Shown here: positions 35,124-42,623 of the stretch, piece by piece
Position numbering within the stretch: the stretch's first letter is position 1
How the letters are laid out: each line of letters starts with the position of its first letter
Assembly (NCBI GenBank): GCA_052315315.1
Contig: JBLSDE010000013.1
Span: 1 to 42,623, forward strand
DNA: 42,623 nucleotides
Source of the DNA: Cuniculiplasma sp052315315
GTDB taxonomy: Archaea; Thermoplasmatota; Thermoplasmata; Thermoplasmatales; Thermoplasmataceae
Direction: 5' to 3'
Notes under the pieces: generated by a model
Told to the model about the DNA's origin: nothing
Database searches by the model: none
Seen by the model: only the letters and a program-made list of their open reading frames with translations
Position numbers and translations under genes: made by a program

Positions 35124-35821
35124 AAGCAATCGTTCTTATGTCGGGTGGTCTGGATTCCACAACAGTTCTGGCTTACGCAATTTCAGAGGGATACGATGTC
35201 ATTGGAATCAGTTTTGATTATGGTCAGAGACACAGAATAGAACTGGAATCTTCCAAGAAAATCGCAGAACATTACGGTATAGAGAGAAGAGTTTTTAAGA
35301 TAGACCTTACCCAGATTGGCGGTAGTTCCCTTACAAGCAATATTAATGTGGAGGAGGGGAAAATAGGACGTGAGGAAGTGCCGAACACATATGTACCTGC
35401 CAGAAACATAGTGTTTCTATCAATAGCAGGAGCTTATGCAGATATTGATGACATAGACACTATTATGATCGGTGTAAACGCTGTGGATTATTCAGGTTAT
35501 CCTGATTGCAGACCTGAGTTCATATCCTCCATGGAAAGGTCACTGAGACTTGGTCTCTCAAGAAGACAGAACCTGAAAATACTTGCCCCTCTTCAGAGAA
35601 TGTCAAAGGCTGAAATAATCAAGATGGGAATGAATCTCAAGGCACCATATGAACTCACTCACTCCTGCTATGAAGGTGGAAGTAAGGCTTGTGGAAAATG
35701 CGATTCATGCCTTTTAAGGTTAAAGGGCTTTATGGAATCAGGATTTGTTGATCCTATACAATACGAAGAATATCCAGAATTTTATATGGAATATCTTAAA
35801 GAGAAAAAATTAACAAACTAA
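35120..35821 (+). CDS. queC: 7-cyano-7-deazaguanine synthase
   Basis: ATP-dependent PP-loop enzyme of 233 residues that makes preQ0, the base inserted into tRNA for archaeosine. PP-loop SGGLDST at 8-14; zinc site Cys183, Cys191, Cys194 and Cys197 in the C-terminal part; YVPARNIVFLS and YPDCRPEF are family hallmarks. I chose the ATG at 35120 because it overlaps the queD stop (ATGA) and follows GAGGAT; the ATG at 35102 would add six residues of no family value. Confidence 0.95.
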   Translation: MKAIVLMSGGLDSTTVLAYAISEGYDVIGISFDYGQRHRIELESSKKIAEHYGIERRVFKIDLTQIGGSSLTSNINVEEGKIGREEVPNTYVPARNIVFLSIAGAYADIDDIDTIMIGVNAVDYSGYPDCRPEFISSMERSLRLGLSRRQNLKILAPLQRMSKAEIIKMGMNLKAPYELTHSCYEGGSKACGKCDSCLLRLKGFMESGFVDPIQYEEYPEFYMEYLKEKKLTN

Positions 35822-35833
35822 TATAAGAAAGTT

Positions 35834-36802
35834 TTAGTGCTGTGAAAGGACAGCATCAACCCTTTCTCCGTTTTTCTTTACAGATTCGACTGTTTTGTTC
35901 CACAACACCTTTTCCTCTTCATTGAAGTCGATCTTATAGATATGTTCCACTCCTTCCTTTCCGATCTTAATTGGCACTCCTATAAACAGACCCTTAGCGG
36001 AATAGTGTTTGGCATTCTCATCATCCATATATGCAGCACATGGAATTACCCTTTTCTTATCCTTGATAATGGATTCTACCATTGCGGTGATTGATATACC
36101 TGGAGCATAGTATGCGCTTCCTGTTTTAAGCAGATCAACTATTTCTCCTCCTCCAAACCTTGTCCTTTTTACTATCTCATCTATCTTTTCCTTGGAAAGA
36201 AGTGTGGAAATAGGCATTCCTGCAACACTCGAATATCTTATAAATGGAACCATATCATCTCCATGCCCACCTACAACGAACGCATTTACGTCCTTAACTG
36301 AAACTCCAAGTTCCATGGCTATGAAAGTTCTAAACCTGGCACTGTCCAGGGATCCCCCGAGCCCCATTATTCTTTTAGGATCTATTCCACTGACCTTCTG
36401 GAAAGCATAAGCCATTGTATCAGCTGGATTTGATACCATAACAATTATGGACTCCGGTGAGTATTTTTTTACGTTTTCTGCCACATCCTTAATTATACCT
36501 ATGTTCTTCACAAGAAGGTCATCTCTGCTCATTCCCGGCTTCCTTGCGAGACCGGCCGTGACCACTATAACATCAGATCCCTTAAGATGAGAATAGTTTT
36601 CAGGATTTGTGGTAGTAAATCCCTTTATATTATTGTCAACACCCCAGTGTGGAGTTCCCTCCATCATATCCAGAGCCTCTCCCTCTGGCTTTCCATCTAC
36701 TACATCAAAGAGATAAATATCTCCAAGATCCTGAATAGAGAGAAACTGAGCAACTGTTGCACCTACATTTCCGGCGCCTATTACAGAAATTTTTGATCTC
36801 AT
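35834..36802 (-). CDS. mdh: Malate dehydrogenase (LDH-like type)
   Basis: NAD-dependent malate dehydrogenase of 322 residues in the citric acid cycle. GAGNVGATVA (9-18) binds the nucleotide and Asp33 favours NAD. The substrate loop ARKPGMSRDDL carries Arg87 and Arg93, and Arg at this first position marks malate rather than lactate specificity. Asn125, Asp153, Arg156 and His180 (GGHGDDMVP) complete the active site. A TATA-like GATTATATTG (36823-36832) is centred about 25 nt before the ATG. It converges with queC, 12 bases apart. Confidence 0.95.
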   Translation of the reverse strand: MRSKISVIGAGNVGATVAQFLSIQDLGDIYLFDVVDGKPEGEALDMMEGTPHWGVDNNIKGFTTTNPENYSHLKGSDVIVVTAGLARKPGMSRDDLLVKNIGIIKDVAENVKKYSPESIIVMVSNPADTMAYAFQKVSGIDPKRIMGLGGSLDSARFRTFIAMELGVSVKDVNAFVVGGHGDDMVPFIRYSSVAGMPISTLLSKEKIDEIVKRTRFGGGEIVDLLKTGSAYYAPGISITAMVESIIKDKKRVIPCAAYMDDENAKHYSAKGLFIGVPIKIGKEGVEHIYKIDFNEEEKVLWNKTVESVKKNGERVDAVLSQH

Positions 36803-36987
36803 GTATAGGGAATTTCTTGATAGATTATATTGTTATTCCCTTTTAAATATAAGAAGCCGAAATGGTTAATATAAAAGAGACTTGTGGAGGTTTAAACCAT
36901 ATGCCACATAATTATACTCCTATGATTTGGCACCAAATCACGGAGATAGTCTTATATGTTCAATGAATGTGAAAGAAGATTAAATTA

Positions 36988-36998
36988 TTATTTAAAAA
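36988..36998 (+). promoter_or_regulatory. TATA box of the sulfoquinovose synthase gene
   Basis: TATTTAAAAAA is centred about 23 nt upstream of the ATG at 37015, consistent with a leaderless message. Confidence 0.45.
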
Positions 36999-37014
36999 AC
37001 CTTTACCCATAATC

Positions 37015-38190
37015 ATGAAGGTAGCGATCCTGGGAATTGATGGATATATTGGATGGGCACTGGCATTGAGGCTTTTAAACAAAGGACATGAATTAGTCGG
37101 TGTGGATTCCCTTTATACGAGAAAGAGAGTAGAAGAAGTTGGTTCAGGTTCCATAACTCCCATAGGAGAAATAAACAGGAGGATTGATGATGCAGCCAAT
37201 TTTTTTAAGGAAAAGATTTCATATTACCAGGGAGATGTAAACGATCCAGACTTTATATATTCTGTAATCAAAAAAGAACTCCCTGATTCCATTGTTCATT
37301 TAGCAGAACAGAGATCAGCACCATATTCAATGATAGGACTCAAACAGGCAAGAGAGACCCTGTTACAGAATATGGGTGGAACAATTAATCTTGTATATGC
37401 AATGAAAGACCTGGTACCAAAGGCGCACTTACTTAAACTTGGTACAATGGGAGAATATGGAACGCCCAATATAGATATCCCAGAGGGTTTCTTTGAAATT
37501 GAATATAATGGCAGAAAAGATACGCTTCCATTCCCAAAGTCTGCCGGTTCCTGGTATCACTGGAGCAAAGTTCATGATTCAAATAATTTGATGTTTGCAA
37601 ATCGTCTCTGGGGACTGAGAATAACCGATGTAATGCAGGGTGTCGTATACGGTACAAGAACAAAGGAAATTAAGGACTCTGGACTTTATACAAGATTTGA
37701 CATCGACGAGGTCTGGGGAACTGCCTTGAATAGATTTTGTACTCAGGCAGTTCTCGGAATGCCAATAACTGCCTATGGTAAAGGAGATCAGCGCAGGGGT
37801 TTTCTTTCATTGGAAGATAGCATTACCTGCCTCACACTTGGTTTGGAAAAACCCGCTGCAGATGGTGAATATAGGGTATACAACCAGTTCGATGAGCATT
37901 ATTCCATAAACGAAATCGCCAGTTTTGTGAAGGAAAGTGGAGAAAAGATGCTTGGAAGGACTATAGAGATAAGCCACGTTCCAAATCCAAGGCTGGAAAA
38001 GGATCAGCATTATTACAATCCTGAGCATAAGAAGCTGAAGGAGCTAGGATATAAGCCTGCAAGAAATTTGAGGGAAGATCTTAAGGATATAATATCCGAT
38101 GTGGAGAAGTTCAGGCAAAATGCAGAACGATACAGAGAAAGGGTAACTCCAAAGACACTTTGGAAGGAAAGTTCCGGACTCGCAAAATAA
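37015..38190 (+). CDS. agl3: UDP-sulfoquinovose synthase-like protein (Agl3/SQD1 family)
   Basis: SDR-type nucleotide-sugar enzyme of 391 residues. It has the NAD motif GIDGYIG (7-13), Thr144 in LGTMGEYG, and the catalytic pair Tyr181/Lys185 in YHWSK. These correspond to the active-site Thr, Tyr and Lys of plant SQD1 at almost identical positions. SLYTRKRVEEVGSGSITPI and EQRSAPYSM are further family segments. It should form UDP-sulfoquinovose from UDP-glucose and sulfite. In Sulfolobus, Agl3 supplies the sulfated sugar of N-glycans, so surface glycoproteins are the likely users, such as the sequon-rich protein next door. Confidence 0.93.
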   Translation: MKVAILGIDGYIGWALALRLLNKGHELVGVDSLYTRKRVEEVGSGSITPIGEINRRIDDAANFFKEKISYYQGDVNDPDFIYSVIKKELPDSIVHLAEQRSAPYSMIGLKQARETLLQNMGGTINLVYAMKDLVPKAHLLKLGTMGEYGTPNIDIPEGFFEIEYNGRKDTLPFPKSAGSWYHWSKVHDSNNLMFANRLWGLRITDVMQGVVYGTRTKEIKDSGLYTRFDIDEVWGTALNRFCTQAVLGMPITAYGKGDQRRGFLSLEDSITCLTLGLEKPAADGEYRVYNQFDEHYSINEIASFVKESGEKMLGRTIEISHVPNPRLEKDQHYYNPEHKKLKELGYKPARNLREDLKDIISDVEKFRQNAERYRERVTPKTLWKESSGLAK

Positions 38191-38351
38191 GTTCTTATTA
38201 TTCTTCAAATTTTCTTCAAACTGTGAGCGTTATAATAAAAATGAAAATAGGTTGACTTTTACCATAGTAATAAGCCTATAGAGAAAATTAAAGGAAGATT
38301 TAAGGTTAGATTGCATGGGTTCTTTATTAAGATCAAAATGCAAATTTTATG

Positions 38352-38363
38352 GAATATTTATTA
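38352..38363 (+). promoter_or_regulatory. TATA box of the Kelch surface protein gene
   Basis: GAATATTTATTA is centred about 27 nt before the ATG at 38386, in the 195-nt gap after the agl3-like gene, so the Kelch gene probably has its own leaderless message. Confidence 0.45.
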
Positions 38364-38385
38364 ATGAATTAACAATTTAAGGTCA

Positions 38386-39840
38386 ATGTCTCATAAGTTA
38401 AACCGGAGTAAGATCAACAAATTTCTGGTTGGAACTGTTACAGTTCTGACCGTGATAGTGTTTGCTTTTTCATTCCTTTCGTCTGGTGTACCTGTGAGTG
38501 CGCAACACGGAATATCTGCAACTCCGCAGTATCAGTACAATAGAACAGTTTATAAATATCAGTGGATGAACGACACATCTGTAGCTGGCCCAATGCCCAT
38601 CAGTAACGGAACAATGTCATGTTTTATCCCATCACAGGAAGTTGTACTATTTGGCGGTCAGACAATGCTAAATCTCAGCTTCAATAAAAGTGGAAAGAAG
38701 ACTTTTCAGGTCGTAAAGGCGTACTCTAACCAGACATGGGTTTACCAGAGTGGTCAATGGTCAAGGCTTACAAGTCAAAGTTCCATACCTCAGATGGCTG
38801 GATCCGTTACTTCATATTATCCAAGAGGTGAAAGTATTGTGTTATTTGGGGGAGAAAACAATGGCACACTCTTCAACTACACATGGATATTTACCGGACT
38901 TACATGGACGCCTTTAAAAGGTCTAACTTTGGCCCCATCCGCAAGAGCCTTCAGCTCTATGGCCTATTCACCTATAATTAAGGGAATTGTTCTTTTTGGT
39001 GGAAAAACCTCCAGCGGGTACTCAAATTCAACATGGCTTTTTAAGGACAATTCATGGTCAAAACTTACCACGAAAGGGACTGTACCTCCAGCTATGGAAG
39101 GTACGGCAATGAGTGAATTGCCAAATGGAAATCTGCTATTATATGGTGGCTTCAACGGTTCTTATAGTAATTCAACCTATATTCTTAATACAACGTCATT
39201 AACGTGGTCAAAGGTTAAAAGTACTGAAAATCCTCCAGCTCTGGCATTTTCATCTCTAAATTACTTCAGCTTTAACAATTTTACTCTCTTATATGGTGGA
39301 GTTACAAGTAACGGAAATCCATCTAACGTCACATATATATTCAACAGTGCCAATCAATGGCAAATGCTCAATATAAAGGCACCCTCTGCCAAGTATGGTC
39401 AATCTCTTTCAGTCTATGGCGCAAATAATACGGTAGTACTGTTTGGTGGAGCTTTTAACAACTCCTATTACGGATTCACAAATGACACCTATCAGTTCCA
39501 GAACAATTCATATGATTGGGTAATATTCAATGAGTCAGGTCTCCCTTCAGGTCTCAAGTGGGGGGTACAGCTTGGAAATTCATATAACAATACAACTGGC
39601 AACTCAGTGGGCTTTCTTGTCATGACTGGAACGTATGATTACAATGTAACGGCACCAGCCGGTTATCAAACATCATCACCATCGGGAAATGTTACCATGT
39701 ACTTCTCAGAACTAAAGGAATCAGTAACATTCTCAAAGATTCCTGGACTTCTGTACTATTCTTATGGTGCAATTGCAGGTATAATCATAGTGGTTCTGGC
39801 CCTAATAGGCGCAGAAGCTTACAGAAAAATCATTAAGTAG
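38386..39840 (+). CDS. Membrane-anchored extracellular Kelch-repeat protein
   Basis: Surface protein of 484 residues. A signal peptide (hydrophobic about 14-34) ends in VSA near residue 39. At least six Kelch blades follow, each with a VVLFGG or LLLYGG core and a later aromatic-rich strand with TWIF/TWLF/TYIL; they probably form one beta propeller (about 55-375). After that comes one beta repeat beginning WVIFNESGLPSGLKWGV, the same type as in the S53 peptidase tail. A C-terminal helix (about 458-478) ends in RKIIK. N-x-S/T sequons are abundant, so it is probably a glycoprotein. The ligand is unknown. It overlaps the convergent nucleotidyltransferase gene by eight bases. Confidence 0.92.
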   Translation: MSHKLNRSKINKFLVGTVTVLTVIVFAFSFLSSGVPVSAQHGISATPQYQYNRTVYKYQWMNDTSVAGPMPISNGTMSCFIPSQEVVLFGGQTMLNLSFNKSGKKTFQVVKAYSNQTWVYQSGQWSRLTSQSSIPQMAGSVTSYYPRGESIVLFGGENNGTLFNYTWIFTGLTWTPLKGLTLAPSARAFSSMAYSPIIKGIVLFGGKTSSGYSNSTWLFKDNSWSKLTTKGTVPPAMEGTAMSELPNGNLLLYGGFNGSYSNSTYILNTTSLTWSKVKSTENPPALAFSSLNYFSFNNFTLLYGGVTSNGNPSNVTYIFNSANQWQMLNIKAPSAKYGQSLSVYGANNTVVLFGGAFNNSYYGFTNDTYQFQNNSYDWVIFNESGLPSGLKWGVQLGNSYNNTTGNSVGFLVMTGTYDYNVTAPAGYQTSSPSGNVTMYFSELKESVTFSKIPGLLYYSYGAIAGIIIVVLALIGAEAYRKIIK

Positions 39841-40558
39841 TCACAAAATTTTTAAAATATTTGTAAGTTTTTTCCACACTTTTTACATAGTTTTCAACCT
39901 TACCAACGCTAACCCATTCTTCCCTTTTGATTATATTATATTTGATACTGTAGTTATTCAGTAATGCATTTCTTATATAATCTGTAAATTCAACTCTCTC
40001 AACATCCAGAAATTCATAAAATGGCTCTTTAAAATAATAAACAGCAGCCAGGGCAAGTTTTGATAGGGGATTAGGGGGTTTTTCAATAACTTCCTCCACA
40101 ACTCCTGTCTTATCATTTATCTTTGCATTACCATAGTGTTCCGGATTTTCAACCTCAAATAAAGTCAGTTTAGATTCTTCACCTTTTATCAGATTCTTGT
40201 AGTAGGAAGGATCAAGGATAAAACCATCTCCTGCATTGAGAAGGCAACCTTCTTTAAATAGTTCTCTGCCCATATAAACGGCATTTCCAAATCCATCGGG
40301 CTTATCCTGGTAAATTATCTCGACTTCCGGAAATTCACGGTTTATGTAATCATAGGTGATTCTGTCACTTCTGTTTAAAATCACCGCAATTCTTCTAATT
40401 CCTGCATTCTTCATTCTGAATATTACTATATCAATAACAGGTCTAAGAACGATCTTTCCGTCCCTGATATCATAGAGAGAAAGCATTTCTTTTCTAAACT
40501 TTCCATCCAGACCGGATCTTGTTCCAAGCCCTGCTGCAGTTATTAAACCATTAATCAT
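39833..40558 (-). CDS. Sugar-phosphate nucleotidyltransferase
   Basis: Nucleotidyltransferase of 241 residues with the N-terminal signature AAGLGTR (8-14) and Lys23 in FRKEML, matching the GxGTRxxP...PKEM motif of UTP-glucose-1-phosphate uridylyltransferases in a slightly altered form. LLNAGDGFILD corresponds to the metal-binding strand. It would make a nucleotide sugar, perhaps the UDP-glucose used by the nearby Agl3-like enzyme (inference). I chose the ATG at 40558 because GGTGGT lies just upstream and the family starts with MINGLITAAG; an in-frame ATG lies nine bases earlier. It overlaps the upstream membrane gene by eight bases. Confidence 0.85.
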   Translation of the reverse strand: MINGLITAAGLGTRSGLDGKFRKEMLSLYDIRDGKIVLRPVIDIVIFRMKNAGIRRIAVILNRSDRITYDYINREFPEVEIIYQDKPDGFGNAVYMGRELFKEGCLLNAGDGFILDPSYYKNLIKGEESKLTLFEVENPEHYGNAKINDKTGVVEEVIEKPPNPLSKLALAAVYYFKEPFYEFLDVERVEFTDYIRNALLNNYSIKYNIIKREEWVSVGKVENYVKSVEKTYKYFKNFVTT

Positions 40559-40943
40559 GACCACCATCTTTGACGTAGTTCATTAAAAATACAATAATAT
40601 AAATTGTGGGGAAGAGAAAAAACCCAGTTATCATTGTTACGTCTGCTATTGAGAGATAAAAATTGCTGCCAAATTCAAGCAGCGCAGAAATATGGGACGA
40701 ATTCAAAGAGGTTATAATAGATACTATGGCCAGAATTACACCAACGATGCGCAGCTTTTTGTTTTCATAGATAATCATAATTATTGAAAGTATCACCAGC
40801 ACCCCTATTGCTACAACAGTCAGGATAGTAAGAAAAAATGGAACAAGCCTTCCCGCATAAAGGGAATAACCTCCAATGGAAAGTGAAATGGCTGAAAGAA
40901 TCAGGAGGGCGGGGTAAATTCTATTGTTCACTATCACACCCAT
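40551..40943 (-). CDS. Small membrane protein of unknown function
   Basis: A 130-residue protein with four predicted membrane helices (about 10-29, 33-58, 64-82 and 98-122) and short loops. I do not recognise a family. Its end overlaps the nucleotidyltransferase start by eight bases, so the two are co-translated. This suggests a role in surface-glycan or lipid-linked sugar work, by position only. Confidence 0.75.
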   Translation of the reverse strand: MGVIVNNRIYPALLILSAISLSIGGYSLYAGRLVPFFLTILTVVAIGVLVILSIIMIIYENKKLRIVGVILAIVSIITSLNSSHISALLEFGSNFYLSIADVTMITGFFLFPTIYIIVFLMNYVKDGGHD

Positions 40944-41546
40944 AATAGTCTAAGGATAAGGTTTTCGAAGGACAATTTTTAGATTCAGTAAAATTGTTTA
41001 TGGGGAAATCAAATGTCTTAATTCTTAACATGTCGCAATTTTTCATGGTATCCATAATTAAGAACATATTGAGGCATTCTGCTTTAAAATTTGGTTAGGT
41101 TCATATTTATATGACCATGTTCGTGAAATCATATTGTAATTTGTAAATGGAAATTAAAAGGAATGGAGGAAAAACCTGAAATGCCAAAACAATTTATCAA
41201 AAGATGTGAAAATTATTTCTAATAGGCATCTTATAAAAATCTACCTGCAGGGAAAATCTTCATGATATTGAATTGGTCCAGAAAGCATAAGTCTCTGTAA
41301 AGTGTGATGCATTTCTTTTCGAAGCCTAATGATATGTCTTTTTTAGTTTATTCTTCACTGTTTTAGCATCCATAAGACTTCCCGGACTCAGACAAACATC
41401 ACCTGTTTTTCATTCTCCCTTTCCCTTACAAGGGAAAAGCTTACCTGCTTCTATTCCGTGTTATCCTTTGTGCGGCCATATTTGAACATTGGGGGATTTG
41501 TAATGATGCTATGAAAGTTATGTCATACAGAAGGGAGATTCCCGAT
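40944..41546. other. Gene-poor AT-rich region
   Basis: I see no intact gene here. The left end should hold the promoter of the membrane-protein gene. CTTAATT at about 41017 and AATTAAG at about 41058 form an inverted pair about 40 bases apart. On the minus strand, coding-like pieces interrupted by stops and shifts run through about 41245-41546 and may continue the decayed gene described next, but I cannot join them reliably. Confidence 0.45.
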
Positions 41547-42059
41547 CTATGGGCTGAAAAGTTTTCCATCAAAACGTTTCTCAATATTTCTTATATCAAT
41601 TCCATACAACTGCAGGCTTAAGTTTAGTGCGGTGAGATCAATATCACTCTTCATAGATAGAAAAGAGAAATCGTACCAGTCCGGGGAGTTCGTGAGAGTT
41701 ATTTGCTTTCTCACCATTTTCATTTCCACGGATGTATCTGATGGTGTATTATCCACGTAAAGCCCGTCTGTAAGTATGGGGTTCAGATGTAACTTATCAA
41801 TGGTATGAATCCAAGTGACAAATTCAGGACACCTGACTTCTATAATTTTACTGAAGAAATTGTTGACATTTTTTGCACCCTATTCCTTGTACTTTTCAAG
41901 ATATTTACTGCTATATTTTGTGTTCTTTCTCTCCTCGTATTAATATGATATTGTCTCTTAATAATATTGGATGCCATTGCTATTCTTCATCCTTATCTCT
42001 CCCATGCCATGATCAATTTGTCTTGTTACTGTAACTTTATGAGTGCCCAGATGACGACG
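41547..42059 (-). pseudogene. Decayed gene with in-frame stops, possibly a transposase remnant
   Basis: One minus-strand frame reads as protein-like sequence across about 170 codons but is broken by TAA at 41958-41960, TAA at 41940-41942 and TAG at 41880-41882. A further in-frame TAG lies at 42060-42062. Between the stops the residues look like a real protein (HKVTVTRQIDHGMGEIRMKN, then YEERKNTKYSSKYLEKYKE, then NVNNFFSKIIEVRCPEFVTW, then ILTDGLYVDNTPSDTSVEMK). Open parts never exceed about 110 codons. The gene-poor setting suggests a dead mobile-element gene, but I cannot name the family. Confidence 0.5.
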
Positions 42060-42196
42060 CTAAGATGAAAAGATCGAGATTATCCTTCCTGTTTAAACAC
42101 TAGAATGTTTAATATTTCAGATATAATGTATATTATTCAAAATCTTTTTAAAAATAATCATAGAAATATACATATGTATACAATTATTCTGCACAT

Positions 42197-42331
42197 ATGA
42201 ACAAACGCAAGAACTTGCTCGAAGTAGCGGCAGTATGTGTGGTTGTTATGTTTTTAGGTATATCTATTCAGGGTTCGGTTATAACCCATATCAACCATAA
42301 CCATGTATTTTCTGTGTCGGATCAAATCTGA
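42197..42331 (+). CDS. 44-residue membrane or secreted small protein
   Basis: A short frame of 44 residues. It has a basic N-terminus (MNKRKN), one hydrophobic helix (about 10-29) and a short outer tail with the His-rich motif THINHNH. This is the layout of a signal peptide or single-pass peptide with the tail outside. AT-rich CTTTTTAAAAATAATC lies about 40-45 nt upstream and could be a TATA box. The next frame starts 12 bases after its stop. There is no homologue I recognise. Chance cannot be excluded at this size. Confidence 0.45.
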   Translation: MNKRKNLLEVAAVCVVVMFLGISIQGSVITHINHNHVFSVSDQI

Positions 42332-42343
42332 AAGGGAAATTAC

Positions 42344-42623
42344 ATGATTCAGAATCCTTCAAACATTTCAGATAATTTATCTAACCTATTCAATTCATGG
42401 CTTATGAACAGGGAACACTCTAATACCATGTTTGAAAGAAAGGACATTAATTCAATAATTTCCGAAAATTCAGAGGTTGAGATGTTGTTTCCAAAATTCC
42501 TTGAGAAAAATCCTTCAGCCATAAGTATGATCAACAAGATTACCAATATGGAAAAGATCAGATTCAGAAAGGAAAACAGGGAAGCAGGACTCAAATTTAT
42601 CAATTACATAAGAGAGCATCCTA
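42344..42623 (+). CDS. N-terminal part of an unidentified gene running off the window
   Basis: From the ATG at 42344 a frame stays open to the window end (93 codons). AAAGGGAAAT lies upstream as a possible weak ribosome site. The visible part is soluble, helical and charged, with MIQNPSNISDNLSNLFNSW at the start and GLKFINYIREHP at the end. I do not recognise a domain. It lies 12 bases after the 44-residue peptide gene, so the two may be one operon. Confidence 0.6.
   Translation, partial: MIQNPSNISDNLSNLFNSWLMNREHSNTMFERKDINSIISENSEVEMLFPKFLEKNPSAISMINKITNMEKIRFRKENREAGLKFINYIREHP

Noticed and set aside
36862..36966. 34-residue frame between mdh and the agl3-like gene
   Set aside because: Too short, no membrane or signal pattern, overlaps the promoter area; likely chance.
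42268..42290. GGGTTCGG...ACCC segment resembling a tRNA T-arm
   Set aside because: No acceptor, D or anticodon arms can be folded around it and it lies inside the small peptide frame.
1..42623. CRISPR arrays, rRNA and tRNA genes
   Set aside because: No regularly spaced direct repeats and no cloverleaf or rRNA-like stretch found on reading both strands.

Overview
This window looks like the chromosome of an acidophilic euryarchaeon of the Thermoplasmatales type (Thermoplasma / Ferroplasma / Cuniculiplasma relatives); the genus is not fixed by what I can see. Archaeal markers are the GatD/GatE pair, the archaeal DnaG primase, an AAA+ ATPase of the archaeal LonB type, TATA boxes about 25 nt upstream of many start codons (leaderless messages), and an 11-subunit-type Nuo/Fpo complex without an NADH module. 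A long acid-type S53 peptidase and heavily glycosylatable surface proteins with a shared beta-type repeat fit a wall-less acidophile. DNA is AT-rich, genes are tightly packed and often overlap by 1-17 nt, and GTG/TTG starts are common.

Layout. 1-121: tail of an unidentified gene. 276-5276: acyl-CoA dehydrogenase, a DUF72 protein, then gatD-gatE (Gln-tRNA formation by transamidation). 5320-16158: nuoABCDHIJ(split)KLMN, followed in the same overlapping run by two small unknown genes and a divergent crotonase. 16147-17699 (minus): tatC, tatA (twin-arginine export) and a YbjQ-family protein. 17814-22061: giant secreted S53 peptidase with a central domain that resembles thermopsin and six C-terminal repeats. 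22237-25631 (minus): dihydrolipoamide-dehydrogenase-like flavoprotein, EamA transporter, small unknown protein, 1-Cys-type peroxiredoxin.

25717-31237 (minus) is the most interesting block: dnaG, then a LonB-like AAA+ ATPase without its protease domain and with a zinc ribbon inserted, then a vWA protein, a PP2C phosphatase and an atypical protein kinase with a C-terminal Cys cluster. The last three match the vWA/PP2C/kinase triad known as TerY-P (E. coli YegL/YegK/YegI type). Together they look like a four-component signalling and remodelling cassette.

32138-35821 (plus): endonuclease IV-like protein with a small partner, then a 2,4-dienoyl-CoA-reductase-like SDR translationally coupled to queD-queC (7-deazaguanine / archaeosine precursor synthesis). 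35834-36802 (minus): malate dehydrogenase. 37015-40943: surface-glycan locus with an Agl3/SQD1-like UDP-sulfoquinovose synthase, a membrane-anchored Kelch-repeat surface protein, a sugar nucleotidyltransferase and a small membrane protein. 40944-42196 is gene-poor and holds a decayed gene with several in-frame stops. The window ends with a 44-residue membrane or secreted peptide gene and the start of an unidentified gene.

No rRNA, tRNA or CRISPR array was seen.
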